Assembly: GCF_024158915.1 (NCBI RefSeq)
Contig: NZ_JAMZGF010000002.1
Coordinates: forward strand, 62,001-126,000
DNA from: Chryseobacterium sp. S0630
GTDB lineage: Bacteria; Bacteroidota; Bacteroidia; Flavobacteriales; Weeksellaceae
DNA length: 64,000 nt
Reading direction: 5' to 3'
The first letter of the stretch is position 1, and every line of letters starts with the position of its first letter. A program made the translations under genes and the position numbers. Positions 44,105 to 52,243 of this stretch are shown piece by piece. The notes beneath the pieces were generated by a model, which did not search any database, had not been told where the DNA came from, and saw nothing but the letters and a program-made list of their open reading frames with translations.

Positions 44105-44488
44105 ATGGGCAAAATAAAAGAAAACTCAACGAATAATATCAACAAACAGTATATCCAGGGATGTGATCTGAGCTATGCAGTATGCAAAATCGGAGGGCGT
44201 TGGAAGCTTATCATTTTAAACAAGTTAAAAGACGGAAAATTACGTTTCAGTGAGCTTAGAAACTCCATTTCAGGAATAACGGAAAGAATGCTAACCCTTC
44301 AGCTGAGAGAACTTGAAAAAGAAAGCCTGGTAAAAAGAACTGTTCATGCTGAAGTTCCGCCAAGAGTAGACTATGAACTTACAGATATTGCCAGAGAGCT
44401 GATCCCTATTTGGAAGCAGCTTGATGAATGGGGTGGAAAACACAGAGAAATGATGCAGGCACAGGAAAATGTAGAAGAATTATCATAA
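44105..44488 (+). CDS. HxlR family transcriptional regulator
   Basis: A 127-residue winged-helix protein with the HxlR signature: C20 in GCDLSYAVCKIGGRWKLIIL, then LRNSISGITERMLTLQLRELE and VKRTVHAEVPPRVDYELTD. The first cysteine is the conserved redox position of the family, and a second one (C27) is close by. It is divergent from the hydrolase-MFS operon, its probable target along with itself. Its stop codon lies three bases before the left end of an IS element. Confidence 0.9.
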   Translation: MGKIKENSTNNINKQYIQGCDLSYAVCKIGGRWKLIILNKLKDGKLRFSELRNSISGITERMLTLQLRELEKESLVKRTVHAEVPPRVDYELTDIARELIPIWKQLDEWGGKHREMMQAQENVEELS

Positions 44489-44491
44489 AAA

Positions 44492-44525
44492 GAGGCTGTC
44501 CAAAAAGGTCAGCCTCTTTTTTTTT
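44492..44525 (+). terminator. Terminator-like hairpin formed by the left IS end
   Basis: GAGGCTG (44492-44498) pairs with CAGCCTC (44510-44516), followed by nine Ts. It can end transcripts coming out of the hxlR-type gene. Confidence 0.65.
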
Positions 44526-44544
44526 GTTTTGAGACTGCGTATAG

Positions 44545-46167
44545 TTATGCAGCAATTTTATACTTTTGGATTTTCATATACTTATGGAAAAGATGCATAT
44601 GTTGTTTGCATTTAAGTGTATTTAGCCAATTTTTACGGTTAAGTTTTCTGTTTTTCACTAATTTTCTAAGATTATGTGCCAATGCCATTAATCCAAATTC
44701 AATATTTACTTTTTCAAGTCCTTTTAGAGTAAATCTTGAAAATTTATTATTGCTTTTTAATTGCCCGAATACAGCTTCTACTTCTATAGGCCGTTTACTT
44801 CTGTGGTAATGCCCTTTTTCAGATATCAGCCTTTGTCTGGCTTTCATTCTGTGATGGTTCAGATTATAATTCACTTCGATTAATCGATTATCCTGGCTTT
44901 GATGGCAGCTTTCTCTAAGAGGACAACCCTGACATCTGAAAGCCTGATAATAATGTACCTGAGATTCATATCCGTTACTGCTGATTCTTTTGCCTTTACC
45001 GATAAAGTTCATTTGCTGTCCGCAGGGACATACATAGAAGTTATTTTCCTCATTATAATATAAGTTCTGTACAGCAAACGCATTGTTCTTCTCACTGCGC
45101 TTCTGTTCTTTATGAAAATTATTATATTTTACATAGCCCTCTATAGCTTTTTCTGCCATCATTTCGTAATTCTCTTCACTTCCATATCCGGCATCTGCTA
45201 CTACCTCTTTACTTTGTTTGTGATACTGATTTTCAAAGCTGTTAAGATGATCCTTCAATGTAGTGGTATCTCCAGGAGTCTGATGAATGCTGTAATGGGT
45301 GATAAACTGGTTTTCAGTACTGATCTGTGCATTATAGGCTGGCTTAAGCTGCCCATTTTTCATATGGTCGTCTTTGAGCCGCATGAAGCAGGCGTCGGGA
45401 TCTGTCTTACTATAACTGTTGCGGCCTGAGAGTATTTTTAATTGATCTTCATACTTCTGTAATCTGGGCAGGTCCTGATGCTGAAGCTTTTTAATGAGCT
45501 TCTTACCGGTTTTATTGTCCTGTGCCACAGAGTGATTAAGTTCTGCTATTTTATCCTGAAGCTCTCTGCTGTCAATAGATTTTGGAAGGGTCTTTTCATG
45601 GGATTCATAACGCTCTTCTTTGATTTGGGATTCAATATCTTCAAGTACGGAATGAATTTGAGCTTCCAGTTTTAATTTATTCTTTTCTACAGATTTTTTC
45701 CATACAAAGCTGTATCGGTTGGCAGATGATTCTATTTTTGTACCATCTATATATTGAACATTTAAACTTACGTAACCTAAATTCTGCAAAACAACGGTAA
45801 CATCTGCAAAAAGACGGTGAATATGGTTTTTAAGCCGTTTGCTCCTAAAGTAATTGATGGTTCTGTAATCAGGCTTACTGTTGCCGGAAAGCCACATGAA
45901 ATGAATATTTTCTCCAAGTGCCTTTTCTATTTTACGGCATGAATAAATATTGTTGAAATAGGCATAGAATAAAACTTTGATCATCATCCGGGGGTGAAAA
46001 CTTGTCGTTCCACCGCCTTTATATTCACTTATAATATGATCGATATTCAAGTTATCCACTAATTCATTGGTAAGACGTACCGGATCATTAGCACCTATCT
46101 TATCAAAAATATCTTCAGGAAATAAGCTGGGAGTATTGGTGGGTAAAGATTTAAACCGTACTTTCAT
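44545..46167 (-). CDS. IS1182 family transposase
   Basis: A 540-residue DDE transposase. The N-terminal domain (about 1-125, DUF772-like; FHPRMMIKVLFYAYFNNIYSCRKIEKA) is followed by a split catalytic core: D141 in YIDGTKIESSANRYSFVW, D325 in VVADAGYGSEENYE and E464 in IEVEAVFGQLK. Between them is a cysteine-rich stretch (CPCGQQ, CQGCPLRESC) that may bind zinc. The frame is complete and the terminal repeats are present, so the element may still be active. Confidence 0.93.
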   Translation of the reverse strand: MKVRFKSLPTNTPSLFPEDIFDKIGANDPVRLTNELVDNLNIDHIISEYKGGGTTSFHPRMMIKVLFYAYFNNIYSCRKIEKALGENIHFMWLSGNSKPDYRTINYFRSKRLKNHIHRLFADVTVVLQNLGYVSLNVQYIDGTKIESSANRYSFVWKKSVEKNKLKLEAQIHSVLEDIESQIKEERYESHEKTLPKSIDSRELQDKIAELNHSVAQDNKTGKKLIKKLQHQDLPRLQKYEDQLKILSGRNSYSKTDPDACFMRLKDDHMKNGQLKPAYNAQISTENQFITHYSIHQTPGDTTTLKDHLNSFENQYHKQSKEVVADAGYGSEENYEMMAEKAIEGYVKYNNFHKEQKRSEKNNAFAVQNLYYNEENNFYVCPCGQQMNFIGKGKRISSNGYESQVHYYQAFRCQGCPLRESCHQSQDNRLIEVNYNLNHHRMKARQRLISEKGHYHRSKRPIEVEAVFGQLKSNNKFSRFTLKGLEKVNIEFGLMALAHNLRKLVKNRKLNRKNWLNTLKCKQHMHLFHKYMKIQKYKIAA

Positions 46168-46225
46168 ATCAATGTTTGTTTGGGTGCACCTTAAAGATAA
46201 ATCTTAAAGGACAAACAACAAAAAA

Positions 46226-46254
46226 ATCCCCGAAACTTTTTAAGTAACGGGGAT
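46226..46254. terminator. Hairpin inside the right IS end, upstream of the transposase gene
   Basis: ATCCCCG and CGGGGAT pair around a 15-base loop with T-runs on both strands. On the minus strand it would stop outside transcripts from reading into the transposase gene. Confidence 0.6.
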
Positions 46255-46321
46255 ATTTTTTTGGACTTTTTAGACAGCCTCCATAAATAAGGTTAAGTAT
46301 AAAACAAATATACTTCTTCCT

Positions 46322-47506
46322 CTATGCTTTATTCACTCTTTTACAAAACAAAATGTGCGCTATTAAAGCCAACACTCCAAAGACTGTTCCAACGAAGCAT
46401 ACACCCGTCCATTGAGCCTTTTGCCAGGCAATAGATGCCAGCCAGGTTCCCAATGATCCACCAATGAAATAAGATACCATATACACGGTATTCAGCCTGT
46501 TGACAGCATTTGATTTGATAAGGAAATAATTGGTCTGGTTCATAATGTGACTTGACTGTACTCCCAGATCAACAAGAATTACTCCGACAATCAGTCCCCA
46601 ATAGGTTTCTCCAGCAAAATAGGTAAAGCCCCAGCTTCCTATCACAATCAATAAAGAGTACAATATAATCCTGTTAATATCCAGATACTTTTGAAGTTTT
46701 CCCACCTTAGCCGCGGCTAAAGCTCCTACAGCACCTGCTAATCCAAAGCTCCCCACTACAGAAGATCCTGCATTAAAAGGTGGCTTTTCCATATGAAAAA
46801 CCAATGTGGTAAACAAAGCACACATAGATCCAAATGCCATTGCTCCACGGAATGATGCCAGCTGAAGAATCGGTTGTGTTTTGGCAAGTTGGGCTACAGA
46901 ACGCATCAGCTCTTTATAAGTTCCTTTAAAATTAGGAGACAGCTCCGGAAGCATTTTATAAACGGCTAACCAAACCAGAATCATCAATCCTGCCGCAATT
47001 CCAAACATGGCTCTCCATCCCCAGACTTCCCCAACAATTCCACCCACAAAACGGGACAGAAGAATTCCCAATAACAATCCGGACATGACCAATCCAATGT
47101 TAGAGGATTTTTCTTTATCCGATGAAAGCTCAGCTGCAATAGGGACAAACAATTGAGGAATAACTGATGTAGCTCCAATCAGTAAACTGGCTGCATACAG
47201 CATCCACAACTGAGTAGCAAAAGTCATCCATAAAAGTGAACCGAAAACCAGACACAAATCAATTAAGATTAATTTCTTGCGGAAAAATTTATCTCCCAAC
47301 GGAACTATCAGCAGCAATCCTAATGCATAGCCAATCTGTGTAAGGACAGATATTTTACTTGCAGCACTTTCAGAAACCTGAAGTTCTTCGGAAATGAGAG
47401 CCAATAAAGGCTGATTATAATAATTGTTGGCCACTACAAGCCCGGAAATAACAGCCATAAGCCAGATGACCGTCCGGGAAATACCATGGGAAGAACTCTC
47501 CTGCAT
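46322..47506 (-). CDS. MFS transporter
   Basis: A 394-residue membrane protein with about twelve helices. Early NNYYNQPLLALISEEL, the loop GDKFFRKKLI and VPIAAELSSDKEKSSNIGLVMSGLLLGILLSRFVGG match the YgaY/YdeF-like DHA-type permeases found widely in bacteria. Substrate unknown; drug efflux is typical of the group. No co-transcribed partner. The IS element ends 41 bp after its stop. Confidence 0.84.
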   Translation of the reverse strand: MQESSSHGISRTVIWLMAVISGLVVANNYYNQPLLALISEELQVSESAASKISVLTQIGYALGLLLIVPLGDKFFRKKLILIDLCLVFGSLLWMTFATQLWMLYAASLLIGATSVIPQLFVPIAAELSSDKEKSSNIGLVMSGLLLGILLSRFVGGIVGEVWGWRAMFGIAAGLMILVWLAVYKMLPELSPNFKGTYKELMRSVAQLAKTQPILQLASFRGAMAFGSMCALFTTLVFHMEKPPFNAGSSVVGSFGLAGAVGALAAAKVGKLQKYLDINRIILYSLLIVIGSWGFTYFAGETYWGLIVGVILVDLGVQSSHIMNQTNYFLIKSNAVNRLNTVYMVSYFIGGSLGTWLASIAWQKAQWTGVCFVGTVFGVLALIAHILFCKRVNKA

Positions 47507-47750
47507 TACGTATAAAGTTTTTATTTGAATTGAAAGTCATCTGACAGCAGATCGTCAGATTTTTAAGAGATCAAATATAATCATTAAAAAAAGAAAATTT
47601 CCGGTCTTATCTTTTACATCCTTATGAATAATCCGTAATGTTCCGATAAGTAGAATGATTTCAGCATTCTGCCTTTATGATTGTTTTTATTGATCATATA
47701 TATCGATGAAAAACCTTTTGAATATTAGAAATATTAAGGAAATTTGCAGC

Positions 47751-48482
47751 ATGAAAATTATTCCACTTAAAGAAGGCAATTTTTCGGCAAGCAAAACCAA
47801 AGATTTTACGCTTTTAACAGAAGAAAATTTTGATACCATCGGAGGAATCAAAATGTCTGTTCAACCGTTTCTTATCATTACGGAAAATGATTATATCCTT
47901 TTGGATGCAGGGATTGGCTGGAAAAATGAGTCCGGAACAACGGTGGTTTCAGAAATTCTTAAAAAGGAAAATATTCGCCCTGAACAGATCACAAAGTTAT
48001 TGCTTTCCCATCTTCATAAAGATCATATTGAAGGCGCTGTAAAGCTTACAGAAAATGGTTTTGAAGCTGCTTTTCCCAATGCTCAGATCTATATCCAGAA
48101 ACGCGAACTGGATTTTGCAATGGAAAAGAAAGGTAATCCTTCTTTTGACTTTGATATGCTGGATAAACTGATTCAGCTTCCGAATATCACATGGATGAAT
48201 GAAGATCAGGGGCAGATTACAGACGAAATTTCATATGAAGTAGTTGGAGGACACACTCCTTTTATGCAGGTGTTCTGGATCAGGGAAAATGATGAAACGG
48301 CTTTCTACGGAGCTGATGATCTTCCTCAGGCTTCTTATTTAAAATACCATTTGGCCTATAAAAGCGATTTCGATGGCAGAAAAGCAATGGAGTTAAGGCT
48401 TCAGTGGGAAAAAGAAGCAAGAGAGAACAACTGGAAAATTCTTTTGTATCATGATTTGGATAATGCCATCGTAGAAGTGTAG
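47751..48482 (+). CDS. MBL-fold metallo-hydrolase (lactonase-like)
   Basis: 243 residues from the ATG at 47751 (MKIIPLKEGNF), preceded by AAGGAAA at a suitable distance; an in-frame ATG at 47706 would add 15 residues that look non-homologous. The metal site is SHLHKDHIEG (H-x-H-x-D-H), with GGHTPFMQ and YGADDLPQ further on and YHDLD near the end. The group includes AHL lactonases and general esterase-like hydrolases. Substrate unknown. Single gene, convergent with a small HTH gene. Confidence 0.8.
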   Translation: MKIIPLKEGNFSASKTKDFTLLTEENFDTIGGIKMSVQPFLIITENDYILLDAGIGWKNESGTTVVSEILKKENIRPEQITKLLLSHLHKDHIEGAVKLTENGFEAAFPNAQIYIQKRELDFAMEKKGNPSFDFDMLDKLIQLPNITWMNEDQGQITDEISYEVVGGHTPFMQVFWIRENDETAFYGADDLPQASYLKYHLAYKSDFDGRKAMELRLQWEKEARENNWKILLYHDLDNAIVEV

Positions 48483-48498
48483 ATGCAGAAAAAATGGT

Positions 48499-48840
48499 TT
48501 AAAATTCATTAAACCATTTATAGATATCAAATTCAGAAGGAATATTCAGTTTTTTTCTGATTCTGTTTTTCCTGTTCTGTATTGCTTTTGGAGTGACAAA
48601 AATACAGGTTGCAATTTCCTTGGTGGTCATATTGAGCTTAAGGTAAATACAAAAGATCAGTTCAGAATTTTTAAGGGAAGGCTGTATATCAGATAACTTT
48701 TTAAAAAAATCGGGATAAACCAATCTGAATTTATTCAAGAGACGAGGAGAATTTGCTTTGGCCAATGCCATTATTTCGTCTTGTACAAGAATCTTTTGGG
48801 TTAAATCCTCTAAGTTAGTTTCAGGTGTTCTATTTTTCAT
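48499..48840 (-). CDS. Stand-alone LuxR-type helix-turn-helix protein
   Basis: A 113-residue protein. The C-terminal half has the layout of the regulatory tail of Bacteroidota sensor regulators: YPDFFKKLSDIQPSLKNSELIFCIYLKLNMTTKEIATCIFVTPKAIQNRKNRIRKKLNI, where the last part is a LuxR-type HTH. There is no receiver or sensor domain, only a short helical N-terminus. It may be a small DNA-binding protein derived from a larger regulator. Target unknown. The 500 bp upstream contain no gene. Confidence 0.75.
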   Translation of the reverse strand: MKNRTPETNLEDLTQKILVQDEIMALAKANSPRLLNKFRLVYPDFFKKLSDIQPSLKNSELIFCIYLKLNMTTKEIATCIFVTPKAIQNRKNRIRKKLNIPSEFDIYKWFNEF

Positions 48841-49367
48841 AATACTTTTTCATCTCTTATTTCAGATACCACATCTCTTGTGTATCTGTACAAAGTCTTT
48901 TTTTCACTGTTCAATTTGTGTTTTACAGAATCAATACCGGGAACAAAATAATTTTTATGTATTCAAAATTCCATAAGTTTTAATTAATATTACTAATATT
49001 ACGTAACGATTTACGTTGTATAACTTGCATTTATTGAAGGATTTTGTTAAAAAAACAACACCTATGAATTTCTTTACATTTTACAAAGGCAAAGAAAGAA
49101 AAAATGATTAAAATTTTATTAAATACGTGTACCACATAGATACCACGTTATATTTTGAGCCAAAATATCATAAATGCTTTTATCAGCCCGTTCCCTACTA
49201 TTTGCGTTCTTATTTTGATAGGAAGTAAATGTAGTGGGTTATTGCATTAACTTTTTATGATCTCGATCAATGTTTTCTGCGTATTTACTACAGAAATGAA
49301 TAAGGATGATTCATAAAAAAAGCCGGATTTATTGTAAATCCGGCTTTCTGATAAATTATGTACTATT
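48841..49367. other. Gene-free AT-rich stretch with palindromes
   Basis: No convincing gene. It holds an inverted repeat ACGTAA-CGAT-TTACGT at 49001-49016, an FNR-like box ATGATCTCGATCAA at 49257-49270 and the terminator of the next gene at 49319-49347. A 15-codon frame at 49064-49111 (MNFFTFYKGKERKND) has no support. Confidence 0.6.
49319..49347 (-). terminator. Terminator after the CAT-like gene
   Basis: AAAGCCGGATTTA and TAAATCCGGCTTT form a perfect 13-bp stem around TTG; on the minus strand it is followed by a T-run. Confidence 0.85.
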
Positions 49368-49997
49368 TTACTCTTGATCCAACTCTTTCTGAAACTCTTC
49401 CAGATATTTGGAAAGGTGAATTCCATCTGCCAATCCGTGATGGGCTTCAATAGACACCGGAAGATATTTTCTCCCTTCTCGGATGTTGAATCTTCCAAAA
49501 GCAATTTTAGGCACCGATTCTGTTGTGTTAAAATCTGTTGGATGCAATATCGCACTGAACGAATTCCATGGAATGGTAGTGTGTCTGATGTGGTCCTTCC
49601 CCAGCCTTTCATTGCTAAGTCTCAACCCTGTACTTTCATGTACTCCTTTTATCTCCTCCTGCAGAGCTGCATTGAACGTTTCGAAATCTTCTGAGAAAGG
49701 TGTGAAAGAAAAACCGAAAGTACCATCCGGTCTGCCAATCGTACTACCAGCATGAACGGTATCAAACTGTATCACCTGCCCATCAATAATTCTCAGCTTT
49801 AGTTCGTCTACTCTATTGATCGCCACCATAGATTTGTGAAAATAATAGGCAAAAAATGAATACCCTTTTTCTTTTGCTGTACTGTAGGCGTGTGTACAGT
49901 CTACTTCTGTTGTAAATCCAAAATAAGGGCTTGCCATGTTAGAAAAAAATTCAAAATGTTCTTTTCTGTTCCAGCTCTCTATATCTACGATCTTCAT
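49368..49997 (-). CDS. Chloramphenicol acetyltransferase-like enzyme (type A fold)
   Basis: A 209-residue trimer-forming acetyltransferase of the CAT family, using acetyl-CoA. The catalytic motif H186-H187-G-L-A-D191-G192 near the C-terminus matches H-H-x-x-x-D-G of CatA, and PWNSFSAI near residue 143 is also typical. The length is right for CAT. Base composition is like its neighbours and no mobile element adjoins it, so it is probably a chromosomal gene; actual resistance is not proven by sequence. Own terminator; divergent from an oxidoreductase gene. Confidence 0.88.
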   Translation of the reverse strand: MKIVDIESWNRKEHFEFFSNMASPYFGFTTEVDCTHAYSTAKEKGYSFFAYYFHKSMVAINRVDELKLRIIDGQVIQFDTVHAGSTIGRPDGTFGFSFTPFSEDFETFNAALQEEIKGVHESTGLRLSNERLGKDHIRHTTIPWNSFSAILHPTDFNTTESVPKIAFGRFNIREGRKYLPVSIEAHHGLADGIHLSKYLEEFQKELDQE

Positions 49998-50221
49998 TGA
50001 TTCTTATTTGCTGCAAATTTCTGAAAGTTTATCCGGTTTTAAAAGTTTATGTTTAAAAATATAATTAAAACTTAATTTTGTAAAATACCCATTTGGTCGA
50101 TATTTTGCTGCAAAACAATCATATTTTATACTTTCATTGATTTACTTTTCAACTAACTCCTTTTCATCCAGGAGATTGAAAACATACAAACTTAATTAAT
50201 AACAAAATAAAAGATAGGACA

Positions 50222-51067
50222 ATGGAAAAAGTCGGATTCATCGGATTAGGAAATATGGGACATCCTATGGCAAAAAACATTGAAAAAGCAGGAGTTTCCC
50301 TTTCAGTGTATAACAGATCATCAGAAAAAGCCAAAGATTTTGAAGAAAAATCTACAGTATATACCGGAGTTAAAGACCTTGTACAAAACAGCGATATTAT
50401 CTTCACCATGCTGACCAACGATAGTGCTGTAAAAGCAGTATATAAAGAAATTCTTCCTTTAAACATTCAGGGAAAACTCTTTGTGGATATGAGTACTATT
50501 TCTCCGGAAACTTCCACAGAAACCGCTGCGGCTCTCAAAATAAAAGAAGCTTCGTTTATTGATGCTCCGGTAGCAGGAAGTACTTTACCGGCAAAAGAAG
50601 GAACACTGATCATTATGGCTGGAGGTGAAGAAAAAGACATCCAGCGCGCCATGCCTTATCTTTTGAAAATGGGAAAATCTGTAAAACATTTGGGTGAAAA
50701 CGGAAAAGGAATCGCAGGAAAACTGTCTATCAATTATTTTCTGTCCACTATTTATCAGGGACTGGCGGAAACTGTTTTACTTTCAGAAAAATTAGGAATT
50801 GAACGATCAGATATGCTGGAAATCATCAATGAAAGTGCCAGCGGAAGCGGTGCTACCAAAGTAAAAACACCTCTGCTGATTACAGATCAGTATGCTCCGG
50901 CATTTGCCCTTGATCTGATGCTGAAAGACATTCTTCTTGCTAAAAATGCAGGTGCAGATTATCCTCTTTCTGAAGCTTTGATTCAAACCTATCAAAATGC
51001 CCATGATAAAGGCTTTGGTCAGGATGACGTTATTGGAATTATCAATTATTTGAAAACAATAGAATAA
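50222..51067 (+). CDS. NAD(P)-dependent beta-hydroxyacid dehydrogenase family protein
   Basis: A 281-residue enzyme of the 3-hydroxyisobutyrate dehydrogenase/6-phosphogluconate dehydrogenase family. The Rossmann motif GFIGLGNMGHPMAKNI is at residues 5-20, FVDMSTISPETS and DAPVAGSTLPAKEGTL follow, and the catalytic lysine lies in GKGIAGKLSINYF. Substrates of this family include 3-hydroxyisobutyrate, tartronate semialdehyde and succinic semialdehyde. It is followed after 11 bp by the PPC-domain gene, so the two form an operon. Confidence 0.9.
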   Translation: MEKVGFIGLGNMGHPMAKNIEKAGVSLSVYNRSSEKAKDFEEKSTVYTGVKDLVQNSDIIFTMLTNDSAVKAVYKEILPLNIQGKLFVDMSTISPETSTETAAALKIKEASFIDAPVAGSTLPAKEGTLIIMAGGEEKDIQRAMPYLLKMGKSVKHLGENGKGIAGKLSINYFLSTIYQGLAETVLLSEKLGIERSDMLEIINESASGSGATKVKTPLLITDQYAPAFALDLMLKDILLAKNAGADYPLSEALIQTYQNAHDKGFGQDDVIGIINYLKTIE

Positions 51068-51078
51068 ATATTGCAATC

Positions 51079-51525
51079 ATGAATTACAAAGGAAACCATT
51101 GGTCTGCCAGAAAAACAGATCAGATTTACATCGTGAGCCTTGATAATCATTCCAATATTGTAGAAGGTTTAACAGACTTTATTCAAAACCAAAATATCCA
51201 GGCAGGAGAAGTAACCGGTATAGGAGCTGTGAGTGAAGCTACTCTCCGATTCTTTAATCCAACAACAAAAAAATATGTAGATAAGACTTTCAAAGAACAG
51301 ATGGAAGTCACTAATATTTCCGGAAATGTTTCTGAAATAGAAGGAAAACTAGCTCTTCACCTTCATATTACACTCGGAAGAGAAGATTACACCGCTTTGG
51401 CAGGACATCTTCTGGAAGCGAAAATTCAGGGAGCCGCAGAATTTATTTTCTATCCATTGAATACAAGGACTTTCAAAATTAAAAATGAGGAAATAGGAAT
51501 CAATCTCTATGATTTTGAAAAATAA
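51079..51525 (+). CDS. PPC (DUF296) domain protein
   Basis: A 148-residue single-domain protein of the PPC/DUF296 family. It resembles the plant and prokaryote conserved domain of AT-hook proteins but has no AT-hook. GEVTGIGAVSEATLRFFNP and LHLHITLGREDYTALAGHLLEA, with paired histidines, are the family core and may bind zinc. It forms trimers in related structures. The role is unclear, DNA-binding or metabolic. It is translated with the dehydrogenase gene just upstream. Confidence 0.85.
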   Translation: MNYKGNHWSARKTDQIYIVSLDNHSNIVEGLTDFIQNQNIQAGEVTGIGAVSEATLRFFNPTTKKYVDKTFKEQMEVTNISGNVSEIEGKLALHLHITLGREDYTALAGHLLEAKIQGAAEFIFYPLNTRTFKIKNEEIGINLYDFEK

Positions 51526-51572
51526 TGTTTTGATGCGTTTGAAAATAGTAATTTTGATGAAATATTTATTGG

Positions 51573-52157
51573 ATGTTTGAAGTGCTGCTTTCCCATATCG
51601 AAAATAAGGTTGATATCACGGAAGAACAAAAGAATCAGATTAAGTCTTTTTTTACCCTTAAAAAACTTCGCAGAAAACAGTATCTTCTTCAGGAAGGAGA
51701 TATCTGCAAATCGTTGTCTTTTGTAAGCAAAGGACTGCTGAAGTCTTATTTTCTGGATGAAAAAGGAAATGAGCACATCAATATGTTTGCCTTTGAAGGC
51801 TGGTGGATTTCAGATTTCAACAGCTTTATCAATCAGGAAAAATCGGTACTCAATATTGATGCGATTGAAGAAACCGAAATACTGACAATCACTTTGGAAG
51901 ACTATGAAAAAATGATGCTGGAAATTCCTGTAATGGATCGCTATTTCAGAATTTTATACCAAAACAGCCTCGTAACGAAAGATTACAGACTCATTGTGTC
52001 CAATAGCTACACGGCTGAAGAAAAATATCTTCAACTGGCACAAAAGAATCCTGAAATGATCAAAAGAGTGCCACACAACCTTATTGCTTCCTATCTTGGC
52101 CTTGCTCCTGAAACGGTAAGCAGAATCCGTAAAAAGAATTCTCTGAATAATACTTGA
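51573..52157 (+). CDS. Crp/Fnr family transcriptional regulator with FNR-like recognition helix
   Basis: A 194-residue regulator: cyclic-nucleotide-binding-like domain (about 22-112) and C-terminal winged helix. The recognition helix LAPETVSRIRKK has E180, S183 and R184, the residues that read TTGAT in FNR. No cysteine cluster for Fe-S is present. Directly downstream lie two FNR-type boxes in front of the SDR gene, which is its probable target. The first box begins inside its own last codons. Confidence 0.9.
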   Translation: MFEVLLSHIENKVDITEEQKNQIKSFFTLKKLRRKQYLLQEGDICKSLSFVSKGLLKSYFLDEKGNEHINMFAFEGWWISDFNSFINQEKSVLNIDAIEETEILTITLEDYEKMMLEIPVMDRYFRILYQNSLVTKDYRLIVSNSYTAEEKYLQLAQKNPEMIKRVPHNLIASYLGLAPETVSRIRKKNSLNNT

Positions 52158-52221
52158 TCCAGATCAACTCAAACCCATGATCCAAATCAAGCATAAAAGC
52201 TTCTATCCAACCATAATTTTG
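52155..52221 (+). promoter_or_regulatory. Promoter with two FNR-type boxes upstream of the SDR gene
   Basis: TTGATCCAGATCAA (52155-52168) is a perfect FNR consensus, and ATGATCCAAATCAA (52178-52191) is one base off. The centres are 23 bp apart. TAATTTTG (52214-52221) is the -7 element, and the near box is centred 29.5 bp before its first base, so about -40 from the start of transcription. Confidence 0.65.
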
Positions 52222-52243
52222 TACAAGAAATTTTACAATACTT

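Larger units (their letters stand above)
44492..46281. mobile_element. IS1182-type insertion sequence, intact
   Basis: The terminal inverted repeats are GAGGCTGTCCAAAAAG at the left (44492-44507) and its near-complement CTTTTTAGACAGCCTC at the right (46266-46281), 15 of 16 matching. One transposase gene fills the element of about 1.79 kb. The flanks CATAAAAA (left) and CATAAATA (right) could be an imperfect 8-bp target duplication. Insertion lies just after the hxlR stop and breaks no gene that I can see. Confidence 0.85.

Noticed and set aside
44485..46290. Composite transposon carrying resistance genes
   Set aside because: Only one IS copy is present and nothing is enclosed by a second one.
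49064..49111. A 15-codon frame (MNFFTFYKGKERKND)
   Set aside because: Too short to judge, no start signal and no leader-peptide or toxin pattern.
49247..49612. A 121-codon minus-strand frame overlapping the CAT-like gene
   Set aside because: It runs in a different frame through the CAT coding sequence and its terminator; the CAT frame has the catalytic HHxxxDG motif.
49368..49997. Acquired antibiotic-resistance cassette
   Set aside because: The CAT-like gene has neighbour-like composition and its own terminator, with no integron or IS ends at its borders; a chromosomal origin is simpler.
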